Of a DNA stretch of 64,000 nt, positions 51,088 to 59,842 are shown one piece after another (within the stretch, counting starts at the first letter, position 1; each line of letters begins with the position of its first letter). The stretch is from CAZTTG01 sp964615935 (lineage in GTDB: Bacteria; Planctomycetota; UBA1135; GCA-002686595). The stretch is from assembly GCA_964615935.1 (NCBI GenBank), contig CAZTTG010000029.1, positions 3,129 through 67,128 on the forward strand, written 5' to 3'. The notes under the pieces are model-generated. The model was not told the origin of the DNA. It worked only from the letters and a program-made list of their open reading frames with translations, and did no database searches. The translations under genes were made by a program, and so were the position numbers.

Positions 51088-52266
51088 ATGCTGCAAGGCG
51101 AACCTACTCCTGATCCGATCGCGCCCGTCGAGTCCGGCAACGCCATCCTGGACGGCCTCGAGTCCCTCCTGGGCGGGCACCTCCCCGGCTGGCTCCTGTG
51201 GCTGGGCGCCGCGCTGGTCGCCTTCGCCATCGCGATCGGCCTGATCTCGCTGGTGGCGCTGTTCGCGGTGTGGATGGAGCGCAAGGTCTCCGGCCACATC
51301 CAGTGCCGCCTGGGGCCCATGCGGGTCGGTGTGTGGCACGGCTGGGCGCAGTCCCTGGCCGACGCGCTCAAGCTCTTCATGAAGGAGGACATGATCCCCA
51401 AGGGCTCCGATCGGCTGCTCTTCGTGCTGGCTCCGGCCATCGTGCTGGGCAGCATCATCGGCGCCGTGGTGGCCTATCCCCTGGCGCCCGGCTTCGTCTT
51501 CGCCGACGTCAACCTGGGGGTCTTCTTCATCGTGGCCATGGCCTCCATGACCACCATCGGGGTGGTGATGGCCGGCTGGGCCTCCAACTCGAAGTGGTCG
51601 CTGTACGGGGCCATGCGGCAGGCCGCCCAGGTGGTGGCCTACGAGATACCGCTGGGCATCTCCCTGATGGTGCCCGTCCTGGTGTGCGGCAGCTTCAACC
51701 TGCTCGAGGTCAGCGGGGACCAGGCGGGCCTGTGGGGCATGAACTGGTACATCTTCCGCAGCCCCTTCATGCTGCCGGCCTTCCTGCTGTTCTTCACCGC
51801 CGGACTGGCCGAGACCAAGCGCGCGCCCTTCGACCTGCCCGAGACCGAATCGGAGCTGGTGGCCGGCTTCATGACCGAGTACTCGGGCCTGCGCTGGTCC
51901 TTCTTCTTCATGGAGGAGTACGCGGCCATGTTCCTGATCTCGGCCATCGCCGCGATCTTCTGGTTCGGCGGCTTCGAGTCGCCCCTGACCTGGGGCGCCC
52001 GCGAGCTGTACCTGGCCAGCGACGGGAACCTGCTCCTGAACCTGCTCTACCAGGTGGTCGCGGGCGTCACCCTGCTGGCCAAGACCTTCGCGGGCATCTT
52101 CCTGATGATGTGGATCCGCTGGACCGTCCCGCGCGTGCGCATCGATCAGGTCATGACCATGGGGTACAAGTACCTGACACCGCTGGCGCTGGCCTGCCTG
52201 GCGTGCGCGGCGATCTGGGAGGCCCTGTGGGTCCGCCTGGGTCTCCCGGAGAGGCTGTTCGGATGA
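51088..52266 (+). CDS. nuoH: NADH-quinone oxidoreductase subunit H
   Basis: 392 residues with eight or nine transmembrane helices. 'VWMERKVSGHIQCRLGPMRVG' is the signature loop of NuoH/ND1 near the quinone chamber. 'AETKRAPFDLPETESELVAGF' is the second conserved acidic loop. 'IRWTVPRVRIDQVM' ends the conserved part. It anchors the peripheral arm to the membrane. The stop overlaps the nuoI start (ATGA). Confidence 0.95.
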   Translation: MLQGEPTPDPIAPVESGNAILDGLESLLGGHLPGWLLWLGAALVAFAIAIGLISLVALFAVWMERKVSGHIQCRLGPMRVGVWHGWAQSLADALKLFMKEDMIPKGSDRLLFVLAPAIVLGSIIGAVVAYPLAPGFVFADVNLGVFFIVAMASMTTIGVVMAGWASNSKWSLYGAMRQAAQVVAYEIPLGISLMVPVLVCGSFNLLEVSGDQAGLWGMNWYIFRSPFMLPAFLLFFTAGLAETKRAPFDLPETESELVAGFMTEYSGLRWSFFFMEEYAAMFLISAIAAIFWFGGFESPLTWGARELYLASDGNLLLNLLYQVVAGVTLLAKTFAGIFLMMWIRWTVPRVRIDQVMTMGYKYLTPLALACLACAAIWEALWVRLGLPERLFG

Positions 52267-52871
52267 GGGCTGCGAGCGCGACCCGCCGGTACTTCAAGAA
52301 CGTCTGGGACGGTCTGTGGTCGACCCTGGTGGGCATGCGCATCACCGGGAGGTACTTCCTTCAGAAGCCCATCACCGTCCAGTATCCGGACGAGCGCCTG
52401 AGGATCCCGGATCGCTACCGCGGGGTCCACTACCTCGAGCAGGAGAAGTGCATCTGCTGCCAGGCCTGCGCGAAGGCCTGCCCGGTGGACTGCATCGAGA
52501 TGGACGCGGTGCGGCACGGCAAGGAGCTGGAGTGGGTGCTGTTCACCCTCGACTACCAGAAGTGCATGTTCTGCGAGCTGTGCGTCTACCCCTGCCCGAC
52601 CTCCTGCATCCACATGGGCAGCGAGTTCGCCTTCACCACCCTCGATCGCAGCCAGATGCACATGGACCTGCTGTCCTACCGGGGGATGTCGCGCGAGGCC
52701 CGCATCCGCATGAAGGAGGCCAAGAAGAAGAAGGCCGCCAAGGCGGCGGCCAAGGCCAAGGCCGAGAAGGAGGCCGCCGAGGAGGGGGCCCCCGAGAAGA
52801 AGGCCGGCAAGGAGAAGACCGGCGACGCCAAGGCCGAGAAGGCGCCCGACAAGGACAAGGGCGGGGAATAG
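52263..52871 (+). CDS. nuoI: NADH-quinone oxidoreductase subunit I with a Lys/Ala/Glu-rich tail
   Basis: 202 residues. Two 4Fe-4S motifs are intact: 'CICCQACAKACPVDC' and 'CMFCELCVYPCPTSC'. They carry the N6a and N6b clusters that pass electrons to NuoB. After residue ~150 the protein continues as a ~52-residue low-complexity tail rich in Lys, Ala and Glu, with no Cys ('KKKKAAKAAAKAKAEKEAAE'). Such tails are absent from E. coli NuoI (180 residues). Because the NADH module genes are missing here, the tail might contact an alternative electron donor protein; this is speculation. Confidence 0.92.
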   Translation: MRAASATRRYFKNVWDGLWSTLVGMRITGRYFLQKPITVQYPDERLRIPDRYRGVHYLEQEKCICCQACAKACPVDCIEMDAVRHGKELEWVLFTLDYQKCMFCELCVYPCPTSCIHMGSEFAFTTLDRSQMHMDLLSYRGMSREARIRMKEAKKKKAAKAAAKAKAEKEAAEEGAPEKKAGKEKTGDAKAEKAPDKDKGGE

Positions 52872-52886
52872 AGAGGAGCCCACCGG

Positions 52887-53504
52887 ATGGAGGTTTCTGC
52901 CAAGGCTTTCTACGGCGCCCTCGCGGTGCTGACCCTGGCCCTTCTGGGCTGGGGGATGCAGGCCGCCGGCGCGGAGGGGGTCGCCTTCGGCCTCTTCGCG
53001 GTGCTGTCCCTCGGAGGCGCCCTGGTGTGCATCTGGGAGCGCTCGGTGGTGCGCAGCGCCTTCGCTCTGATGGCCACCTTCGTGGGCGCGGCGGGTTTCT
53101 TCCTGCTCCTGGGGAGCGACTTCCTGGCCATGATCCAGATCCTGATCTACGTCGGCGGGATCCTGGCGCTGCTGCTCTTCGGGGTGATGCTGACCCCCCC
53201 CGACCTGACGGAGCGCAAGCTGCCGCGGGTCCTGGCGGCCCTGGTGGCGGTGGGTCTGACCTTCGGCTGGGTGGCCCTCAAGGTGGCCGGCACGGTCTCC
53301 TGGGCCCGGGCCGACGAGCTCCCCGAGGTCGCCTCGCAGGTCCGGACCATCGGCGTCGAGTTCATCAACCCCGACGGCTACGTGGTCCCCTTCGAGCTGG
53401 CCGCCGTGCTCCTGACCTGGGCGCTGGTGGCCGCGGTCTACATCGCCCGGCGCAAGCAGACCGACCTGACCCCCGAGCGCCTGAGCGAGGAAGGAGAGGC
53501 CTGA
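52887..53504 (+). CDS. nuoJ: NADH-quinone oxidoreductase subunit J
   Basis: 205 residues with five hydrophobic helices, preceded by GAGGAG. 'FLAMIQILIYVGGILALLLFGVML' is split over the conserved pi-bulge helix of NuoJ/ND6. The stop and the nuoK start share one base (TGATG), so the two are coupled. Confidence 0.93.
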   Translation: MEVSAKAFYGALAVLTLALLGWGMQAAGAEGVAFGLFAVLSLGGALVCIWERSVVRSAFALMATFVGAAGFFLLLGSDFLAMIQILIYVGGILALLLFGVMLTPPDLTERKLPRVLAALVAVGLTFGWVALKVAGTVSWARADELPEVASQVRTIGVEFINPDGYVVPFELAAVLLTWALVAAVYIARRKQTDLTPERLSEEGEA

Positions 53505-53806
53505 TGGGTCTGGAAGCCTACCTGGCGGTCTCGGCGGCCCTCTTCGGCCTGGGCGTGGTGGCGGTGATCAGCCGCCGCAACCTGCTCTACGTGCTGATGG
53601 GGCTGGAGATGATCCTCAACGCCGCCAACATCAACTTCGTGGCCTTCAACCGCTTCGGCGGGGACGGGCTGGACGGGCGCATGTTCGCCATCTTCGTGAT
53701 CATCCTGGCCGCCGCCGAGGCGGCCGTGGCCCTGGCCATCGTGCTGAACGTCTTCCACCTCTTCCACTCGGTCAAGCCCGGCGAGGCGGACATCCTCCGC
53801 GACTAG
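53504..53806 (+). CDS. nuoK: NADH-quinone oxidoreductase subunit K
   Basis: 100 residues and three helices. AAGGAG lies eight bases upstream, inside the end of nuoJ. The conserved Glu residues of the proton path are present in 'LMGLEMILNAANINFVAF' and 'AAAEAAVALAIVL'. It is an antiporter-like small subunit bridging NuoJ and NuoN. Confidence 0.95.
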   Translation: MGLEAYLAVSAALFGLGVVAVISRRNLLYVLMGLEMILNAANINFVAFNRFGGDGLDGRMFAIFVIILAAAEAAVALAIVLNVFHLFHSVKPGEADILRD

Positions 53807-53815
53807 ACCTCCGCC

Positions 53816-56041
53816 ATGCACCTGTTCGAATTCAACCCCGAGGTGGACTTCAAGCTGCTCCTGGCGGCCTTCCTGTCCCCCCTCGTCCTCTACGTCGTCC
53901 AGATCTTCTTCGGGAGGAAGCTGCCCCGGCAGGGGGACTGGCTGCTGACCAGCGGCCTGTTCTTCACCGCGTCGGTGACCGTGTTCATGGCCATCAAGGC
54001 CCTGCGCGCGGCCTACGCGGGGGAGGAGTTCCAGTGGCAGTCGGTGGAGCACGGCCAGGCCTTCCACTGGCTGTTCACCGGGGACGTGGCCCAGAACATC
54101 GTGGCCGGCATCCTCTACGACGGCCTGGGGGCCGGGATGATGGCGGTGGTGGGGGTGGTGTCCTTCTGCGTGCACCTGTTCTCGATCGGGTACATGCACG
54201 GAGACCGGCGCTACCACATCTTCTTCGCCAACATCTCGCTCTTCACCTTCGCGATGCTGGGGCTGGTGCTGGCCGACAACTTCCTGTTCCTGTTCATCTT
54301 CTGGGAGATCATGGGCCTGATGAGCTACCTGCTCATCGGCCACTTCTCGCAGGATCCGACCCACCCGCGCATCCGCCAGGCCACGGCCGCCGGCACCAAG
54401 GCCTTTCTGACCACCCGGGTGGGGGACGTGTGCCTGCTGCTGGGCCTGATCATCTTCTACCAGCACTTCGGGACCCTGCGCATCACCGAGCTGTGGGAGC
54501 TGTCCCAGGAGCTGGTGGCGGCCGAGGGCGGCTGGCCCACCTGGATGACCGTGGGGGGCCTGTTCATCTTCGGCGGCACCGTCGGCAAGTCGGCCCAGTT
54601 TCCCCTGCACATCTGGCTGCCCGACGCCATGGAGGGCCCCACCGGGGTGTCCTGCATGATCCACGCCGCCACCATGGTGGCCGCCGGCGTGTTCCTGCTC
54701 GGCCGGGCCTACCCGCTGCTCTCCCCCGAGGTGCTGGTGGTGGTGGCCATCGTGGGCTCCTTCACGGCGCTCTTCGCCGCCACCATCGGGACCACGGTCA
54801 ACGACATCAAGGGGGTGCTGGCCTACTCCACCATCTCCCAGCTCGGCTTCATGGTGGCCGCCGTGGGCCTGGGCGGGGTGACCGCCGGCATGTTCCACAT
54901 GGTCACCCACGGCTTCTTCAAGGGCTGCCTCTTCCTGTGCGCCGGCTCGGTGATCCTGGGCTGCCACCACCAGCAGGACATGCGCTACATGGGGGGGCTG
55001 TGGAAGTACATGCCGGTGACCTTCGTCTGCATGCTGATCGCGACGCTGGCCATCTCGGGCATACCCCTCTTCTCGGGCTTCTACTCCAAGGACATGATCC
55101 TGCTGGCGGGCATGGAGAAGGCCGTGGGCGGCTCCAGCCTGGTGGCCATCGTGGCGACGGTCATGCTGGCGGTGGCGGCCCTGCTGACGGCCTTCTACAT
55201 GTTCCGGCTGATCTTCATGACCTTCTTCGGAGAGTACCGGGGCCACGAGGCGCCCGAGGCTCACGGTCATGACGAGCACGGCGAGGCTCACGCCCACCTG
55301 CCGCACGAGTCGCCCAAGACCGTGACCATCGCGCTCGGCATCCTGGCGACCTTCGCCCTCTTCGGCGGCCACCTGTGGTTGACCACTCCCACGCCCACGG
55401 GCGCCCTGGGCATGGACCACGACGCCCGGCCCTGGTTCGCCCAGCTCAACAGCGTGGAGCGGATGTACGAGGGCGTCCTGCCGGTCCCCGACCACCACCT
55501 GCAGACCGAGCACGAGGCCGCGCCGGTGGCGGCCTACCTCAGCCACCTGACCCCCTCCATCTCCGGGCACGACGCCCACACCGCCCACAACCTGGCCTTC
55601 GGCACATCGCTCCTGGTGGCGGGCCTGGGGGTCTTCCTGGCCTGGTGCCTGTACATGTGGCGCCGCGAGATCCCGGCCCGCATCGTCGCCGCCCTGGGCG
55701 GCTTCTACCGGACGGTGGCCAACAAGTACTACATCGACGAGGCGGTCAAGAAGACCGTCATCGCCGGCTCCATGGTGCTGTCCCGCATCCTGACCTGGAT
55801 CGACGCCCACATCGTGGACGGCCTGGTCAATCTGGTGGGGAGGGGCGGCATGCGCACCGGAGAGGTCTCCGGCTGGGCCGACCTCCGCATCGTCGACGGC
55901 GCCGTCAACGGCGTGGCCGCCGTGACCCAGGTCTTCGGCGCGATCGCGCGGCTGTTCCAGACCGGCCGCGTTCAGCAGTACGTCACCTTCGCCGTGGCGG
56001 GCGGCCTCCTCGCCGCGGCCTGGCTGATCCTCAATCCGTAA
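53816..56041 (+). CDS. nuoL: NADH-quinone oxidoreductase subunit L
   Basis: 741 residues, longer than the usual ~610-650. The Mrp antiporter-type core has 'FLFIFWEIMGLMSYLLIG' (key Glu), 'GGTVGKSAQFPLHIWLPDAM' (key Lys), 'GVSCMIHAATMVAAGVFL' and 'GMFHMVTHGFFKGCLFL'. A His-rich loop 'HGHDEHGEAHAHLPHE' sits near residue 480. The C-terminal region contains the lateral helix that spans the membrane arm. It is the distal proton-pumping subunit. Confidence 0.95.
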   Translation: MHLFEFNPEVDFKLLLAAFLSPLVLYVVQIFFGRKLPRQGDWLLTSGLFFTASVTVFMAIKALRAAYAGEEFQWQSVEHGQAFHWLFTGDVAQNIVAGILYDGLGAGMMAVVGVVSFCVHLFSIGYMHGDRRYHIFFANISLFTFAMLGLVLADNFLFLFIFWEIMGLMSYLLIGHFSQDPTHPRIRQATAAGTKAFLTTRVGDVCLLLGLIIFYQHFGTLRITELWELSQELVAAEGGWPTWMTVGGLFIFGGTVGKSAQFPLHIWLPDAMEGPTGVSCMIHAATMVAAGVFLLGRAYPLLSPEVLVVVAIVGSFTALFAATIGTTVNDIKGVLAYSTISQLGFMVAAVGLGGVTAGMFHMVTHGFFKGCLFLCAGSVILGCHHQQDMRYMGGLWKYMPVTFVCMLIATLAISGIPLFSGFYSKDMILLAGMEKAVGGSSLVAIVATVMLAVAALLTAFYMFRLIFMTFFGEYRGHEAPEAHGHDEHGEAHAHLPHESPKTVTIALGILATFALFGGHLWLTTPTPTGALGMDHDARPWFAQLNSVERMYEGVLPVPDHHLQTEHEAAPVAAYLSHLTPSISGHDAHTAHNLAFGTSLLVAGLGVFLAWCLYMWRREIPARIVAALGGFYRTVANKYYIDEAVKKTVIAGSMVLSRILTWIDAHIVDGLVNLVGRGGMRTGEVSGWADLRIVDGAVNGVAAVTQVFGAIARLFQTGRVQQYVTFAVAGGLLAAAWLILNP

Positions 56042-56071
56042 CCCCCCGGGCTCGCAGATCCCCAGCCTTCC

Positions 56072-57622
56072 ATGGAACTCCTCGCACCCATCAACGAGAC
56101 GAGCCTCCTGTCCTGGATCACCTTCGTTCCGCTGATCGGAATGGCGGTCATCCTGTTCATGCCCAGGCAGTCGCTCACGGCGATCAAGGGGGTGAGCCTG
56201 GCCGCGACCTTCATCCCCCTGTGGCTCGCGACCCAGCTCTACTTCTACGACTTCGACAAGCTCAGCGACAAGCTGCAGCTGGTGCAGCAGGTGGACTGGA
56301 TCTCCTCCATCGGGGCGCAGTACTTCGTCGGCGTCGACGGCTTGAGCCTGGCGCTGGTGTGGCTGACGGCGCTGCTGCTCTTCGTCGCCGTGCCGGCCAG
56401 CTTCAGCATCGAGAAGGCCGGCAAGGGCTACTACGCCCTGCTGCTGCTGCTGGAGGTGGGCATCCTGGGCGTGTTCGTCTCGCTGGACTTCTTCCTGTTC
56501 TACGTGTTCTGGGAGATCATGCTGCTGCCGATGTACTTCCTCATCGGCATCTGGGGCGGGCCGCGGCGGGAGTACGCGGCCATCAAGTTCTTCCTGTACA
56601 CTCTGGCCGGCTCGGTGCTGATGCTGGTGGCCATCGCCGCCCTGCGCCTGGACGCGGACACCTTCAGCATCCCGGCCCTGATCAACCTGGCCAGCCAGGG
56701 GCAGCTCACCGGCGCGAGCCTGCCGGGCGGGGGCGCGATCCTGGGGATGGGCTTCACCACCTGGATCTTCTGGTTCCTGTTCATCGGCTTCGCGATCAAG
56801 GTCCCCATCTTCCCCTTCCACACCTGGCTGCCCGACGCCCACGTCGAGGCCCCCACGCCCATCTCGGTGATCCTGGCCGGCATCCTGCTGAAGCTGGGCG
56901 GCTACGCCATGCTGCGCTGCCTGTTCCCGCTGGTGCCGGAGGCCTTCCACTCCTTCTACTGGGCGCTGGCCATCCTGGCGGTGATCAACATCGTCTACGG
57001 CGCCTTCGTGGCCCTGGGCCAGACCGACTTCAAGAAGATGGTGGCCTACTCCTCGGTCAGCCACATGGGCTACGTGCTCCTGGGCTTCGCCGCCCTGACC
57101 CACTGGGGGATGAGCGGGGCGGCCCTGCAGATGTTCAACCACGGGACGTCCTCGGCTGCCTTGTTCCTCGTCGTGGGCGTGATCTACGACCGCGCCCACC
57201 ACCGCGACCTCAACGGCTTCGGCGGCCTGGCGCAGGTCATGCCCCGCTACTGGGCCCTGACCACCCTGGGCTTCTTCGCCGCCCTGGGCCTGCCCGGCCT
57301 GGCGGGCTTCGTCTCCGAGGCCATGACCCTCATCGGGGTCTTCCAGGCCGACGACGCCCGCTTCCAGGTGCTGGTGGTCATCTCGCTCCTGGGCATCGTC
57401 TTCTGCGCGGTCTTCCTGCTGTACGCCATGCAGCGGGTGTTCCTGGGGCCCCTCAACGAGAAGTACACCGACCTGCCGGAGATCAGCGGCCGCGAGGTCT
57501 TCTGCCAGGCCCCCTTGCTCATCCTGTGCATCGTGCTGGGCATCTTCCCCTTCCTGATCCTGGACTGGATGGAGCCCAGCATGCGGCACCTGGTCGAGAT
57601 CCTGGTGGCCACCCGTACCTAG
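56072..57622 (+). CDS. nuoM: NADH-quinone oxidoreductase subunit M
   Basis: 516 residues with about 14 helices. 'FLFYVFWEIMLLPMYFLIG' (Glu), 'KVPIFPFHTWLPDAHVEAPT' (Lys), 'GGYAMLRCLFPLVPEA' and 'HMGYVLLGFAAL' are the ND4 signatures. It forms one of the three antiporter-like channels. It starts 30 bases after nuoL. Confidence 0.95.
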   Translation: MELLAPINETSLLSWITFVPLIGMAVILFMPRQSLTAIKGVSLAATFIPLWLATQLYFYDFDKLSDKLQLVQQVDWISSIGAQYFVGVDGLSLALVWLTALLLFVAVPASFSIEKAGKGYYALLLLLEVGILGVFVSLDFFLFYVFWEIMLLPMYFLIGIWGGPRREYAAIKFFLYTLAGSVLMLVAIAALRLDADTFSIPALINLASQGQLTGASLPGGGAILGMGFTTWIFWFLFIGFAIKVPIFPFHTWLPDAHVEAPTPISVILAGILLKLGGYAMLRCLFPLVPEAFHSFYWALAILAVINIVYGAFVALGQTDFKKMVAYSSVSHMGYVLLGFAALTHWGMSGAALQMFNHGTSSAALFLVVGVIYDRAHHRDLNGFGGLAQVMPRYWALTTLGFFAALGLPGLAGFVSEAMTLIGVFQADDARFQVLVVISLLGIVFCAVFLLYAMQRVFLGPLNEKYTDLPEISGREVFCQAPLLILCIVLGIFPFLILDWMEPSMRHLVEILVATRT

Positions 57623-57647
57623 CAGCCGAGCGCACGAGGACACAACG

Positions 57648-59141
57648 GTGGAAACCTATCTCGAGGGCCTCAGCCAGCTCGCACCGGAGATCATCCTGAC
57701 CACCACCGCCCTGGTGGTCCTGACCTGGGATCTGGTCACCCGCGGCCGCAACTGCGACCACCTGGGCTACCTGAGCCTGGCGGGCCTGGTCCTGGCCGGC
57801 CTGGTGGTGGCCTTCAAGTGGGGCGAGCCCGTGCCCGAGGGGCCGGTCTTCGGAATGGTCGTCATCGACCAGTTCGGCAACTTCTTCAAGCTCTTCACGG
57901 CGGCCTCGCTGGTCGTGGTGATCCTGTTCGTGATGAGCGACCGGCGCGAGCGCAAGAACGAGGTGGGGGAGTACTACTTCCTGCTGATGGGGGCCGGCGT
58001 CGGGGCCTTCTTCATGGTCAGCACCACCAACCTGCTGCTCATGGTGCTGAGCCTGGAGCTGCTCAGCCTGTGCAGCTACTCGCTGGCCGGCTTCCACAAG
58101 GGGGACAAGCGCTCGGCCGAGGCGGCCATGAAGTACGTGGTCTTCGGCGGGCTGTCGACCGGCGTCATGGTGTACGGGATCAGCCTGCTGTACGGGCTGA
58201 CCGGCACCCTGGACATGCGGGTCATGGGCAGCGCGGGCTCCGAGGGCCTCCCCCTGGGTCTGGCCGCCCAGCTCGCCCAGAGCCCCCTGCCGGTGGCCAT
58301 CGGCGTGATCCTGACCCTGGCCGGCTTCGCCTACAAGGTGGCGGTGGTGCCCTTCCACTTCTGGACGCCCGACGTCTACGAGGGGGCGCCCACCCCCGTG
58401 ACCACCTTCCTGGCGGTGGCCTCCAAGGCGGTCGGTTTCGCGGTGCTCCTGCGCTTCGTGGCCACGGTGTTCATGGGCACCGAGGTGCAGCAGGTGCTGG
58501 CCGACTACGGCACCCAGGTGGGGCTCCTCCTGGGCATCCTGGCGGCGGTGACCATGACGCTGGGCAACCTGGCCGCCCTGGGGCAGGAGAGCCTGAAGCG
58601 CATGCTGGCCTACTCCTCGATCGCCCACGCCGGCTACGCCCTGGTGGGCCTGGCGTGCATGACCGAGGCGGGCTTCGAGGCGGCCATGTACTACCTGGCG
58701 GCCTACTATTTCATGAACCTGGGAGCCTTCGGCTTCCTGCTGTACTTCGAGGGCGTGACCGGCAGGAGCACCATCGACAGCCTGCGGGGCATGGGTCCCC
58801 GCGCGCCGCTGATCTCGGTGGTGGTGATCGCCTTCCTGATCAGTCTGACCGGCATCCCCCCGACGGTGGGCTTCTACGGGAAGTGGCTGCTCTTCTGGGA
58901 GGGCATCGAAGTCGGCCTGGGCTGGCTGGTGATCTGCATGGCCCTCAACAGCGTGATCAGCCTCTTCTACTACATGCGCGTGGCCAAGGCGCTGTTCCTG
59001 GCCAATCCCTCCGATTGCGAGGCCCCTCCCCAGCCGGGGCTGGCCTCCCTGCTCCTGCTGCTGGGGATCCTCACCGTGGGGCTGGGGATCTGGATCAAGC
59101 CGCTGTTCCTGCTCGCCAGCCGGAGCTTCGACATCCTGTAG
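57648..59141 (+). CDS. nuoN: NADH-quinone oxidoreductase subunit N
   Basis: 497 residues starting at GTG 57648, with a GAGGA about nine bases upstream. 'LMVLSLELLSLCSYSLAGF' (Glu), 'AYKVAVVPFHFWTPDVYEGA' (Lys) and 'GIPPTVGFYGKWLLF' are the ND2/NuoN signatures. It is the last gene of the operon and converges on the ECF sigma gene with a 12-bp gap. Confidence 0.95.
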   Translation: METYLEGLSQLAPEIILTTTALVVLTWDLVTRGRNCDHLGYLSLAGLVLAGLVVAFKWGEPVPEGPVFGMVVIDQFGNFFKLFTAASLVVVILFVMSDRRERKNEVGEYYFLLMGAGVGAFFMVSTTNLLLMVLSLELLSLCSYSLAGFHKGDKRSAEAAMKYVVFGGLSTGVMVYGISLLYGLTGTLDMRVMGSAGSEGLPLGLAAQLAQSPLPVAIGVILTLAGFAYKVAVVPFHFWTPDVYEGAPTPVTTFLAVASKAVGFAVLLRFVATVFMGTEVQQVLADYGTQVGLLLGILAAVTMTLGNLAALGQESLKRMLAYSSIAHAGYALVGLACMTEAGFEAAMYYLAAYYFMNLGAFGFLLYFEGVTGRSTIDSLRGMGPRAPLISVVVIAFLISLTGIPPTVGFYGKWLLFWEGIEVGLGWLVICMALNSVISLFYYMRVAKALFLANPSDCEAPPQPGLASLLLLLGILTVGLGIWIKPLFLLASRSFDIL

Positions 59142-59153
59142 GCGCGGCGCGCC

Positions 59154-59771
59154 TCAGCGCGTCCGGCCCAGCCACTCCTGCGGCAGCATCTCGATGAGCC
59201 GCTCCAGGCCCCGCTGGTAGAGCTTCTTGGCCGCCTCGGCGGAGCGGCCGATCTCCGCCCCGATCTCGGCGTAGCTCCTCTCGTCCCGCATGCGCAGGCT
59301 GAGGGCCTGGCGCTGGGGTTCGGGGAAGCGCTCCAGGATCCGCCTCAGCAGGGCGACCTCCTCGGCGCCGGCGGCCGCCTGGCTGGGGGTGGGATCGGTG
59401 CGGCTCGCGGACGGCACGCCGACGGCGGGGAGCCGCTCCAGCTTGCCGGTCTCCCGCTTCTCGGCGTGGTGGTAGCGCCGCTTGGCCTGGATCTTGTTGA
59501 GCAGGCAGGAGCGCAGCCAGCGCCGGAAGGAGCCCGGCCCGCGGTACTCGAAGTCCTCGATGTCGTCGAGGATGTCGGTCCACACCGACTGCACCAGGTC
59601 GATGCTCTCGGTGAGACCGTGGAGCGTCTGCCCCAGCCGCGCGTGGGCCGCGGCGATCATCTCCCTCTGGTGGAGGCGGTAGAGCTCGTCCACGGCCTCC
59701 TGGTCGCCCTCCGCGACCCGGGCGAGGAGCGCCCGCACCCGCCCGTCGAGATCGTCCCGCTCCTCCTCCAA
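59154..59771 (-). CDS. ECF-family RNA polymerase sigma factor (planctomycete type)
   Basis: 205 residues. The start is TTG, with a strong AGGAGGAGGAG Shine-Dalgarno upstream. Region 2 is 'ELYRLHQREMIAAAHARLG' with 'SIDLVQSVWTDIL' and 'FRRWLRSCLLNKI'. After a ~35-residue linker, region 4 is 'RRILERFPEPQRQALSLRMR' and 'SYAEIGAEIGRSAEAAKKLY'. The Gob-type (ECF-like) sigma groups with this spacing are abundant in planctomycetes. No anti-sigma gene is adjacent, although such factors are often paired with Ser/Thr kinases encoded elsewhere. It may be co-transcribed behind the secreted M28 peptidase, 71 bp upstream on the same strand. Confidence 0.88.
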   Translation of the reverse strand: MEEERDDLDGRVRALLARVAEGDQEAVDELYRLHQREMIAAAHARLGQTLHGLTESIDLVQSVWTDILDDIEDFEYRGPGSFRRWLRSCLLNKIQAKRRYHHAEKRETGKLERLPAVGVPSASRTDPTPSQAAAGAEEVALLRRILERFPEPQRQALSLRMRDERSYAEIGAEIGRSAEAAKKLYQRGLERLIEMLPQEWLGRTR

Positions 59772-59842
59772 CCGCTCTCCTCCTCCTCAGCCGGAGCTCG
59801 CCGAGAGCTCCGGCCGGCCCGCCCCCCGGGGGCGAGCCCGAC

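Noticed and set aside
53438..57643. A 1401-codon open frame on the minus strand opposite nuoJ-nuoM
   Set aside because: It is an antisense shadow of strongly conserved nuo genes, rich in His, Gln, Gly, Asp and Glu as expected from reading GC-rich codons backwards; no domain, start context or family resemblance.
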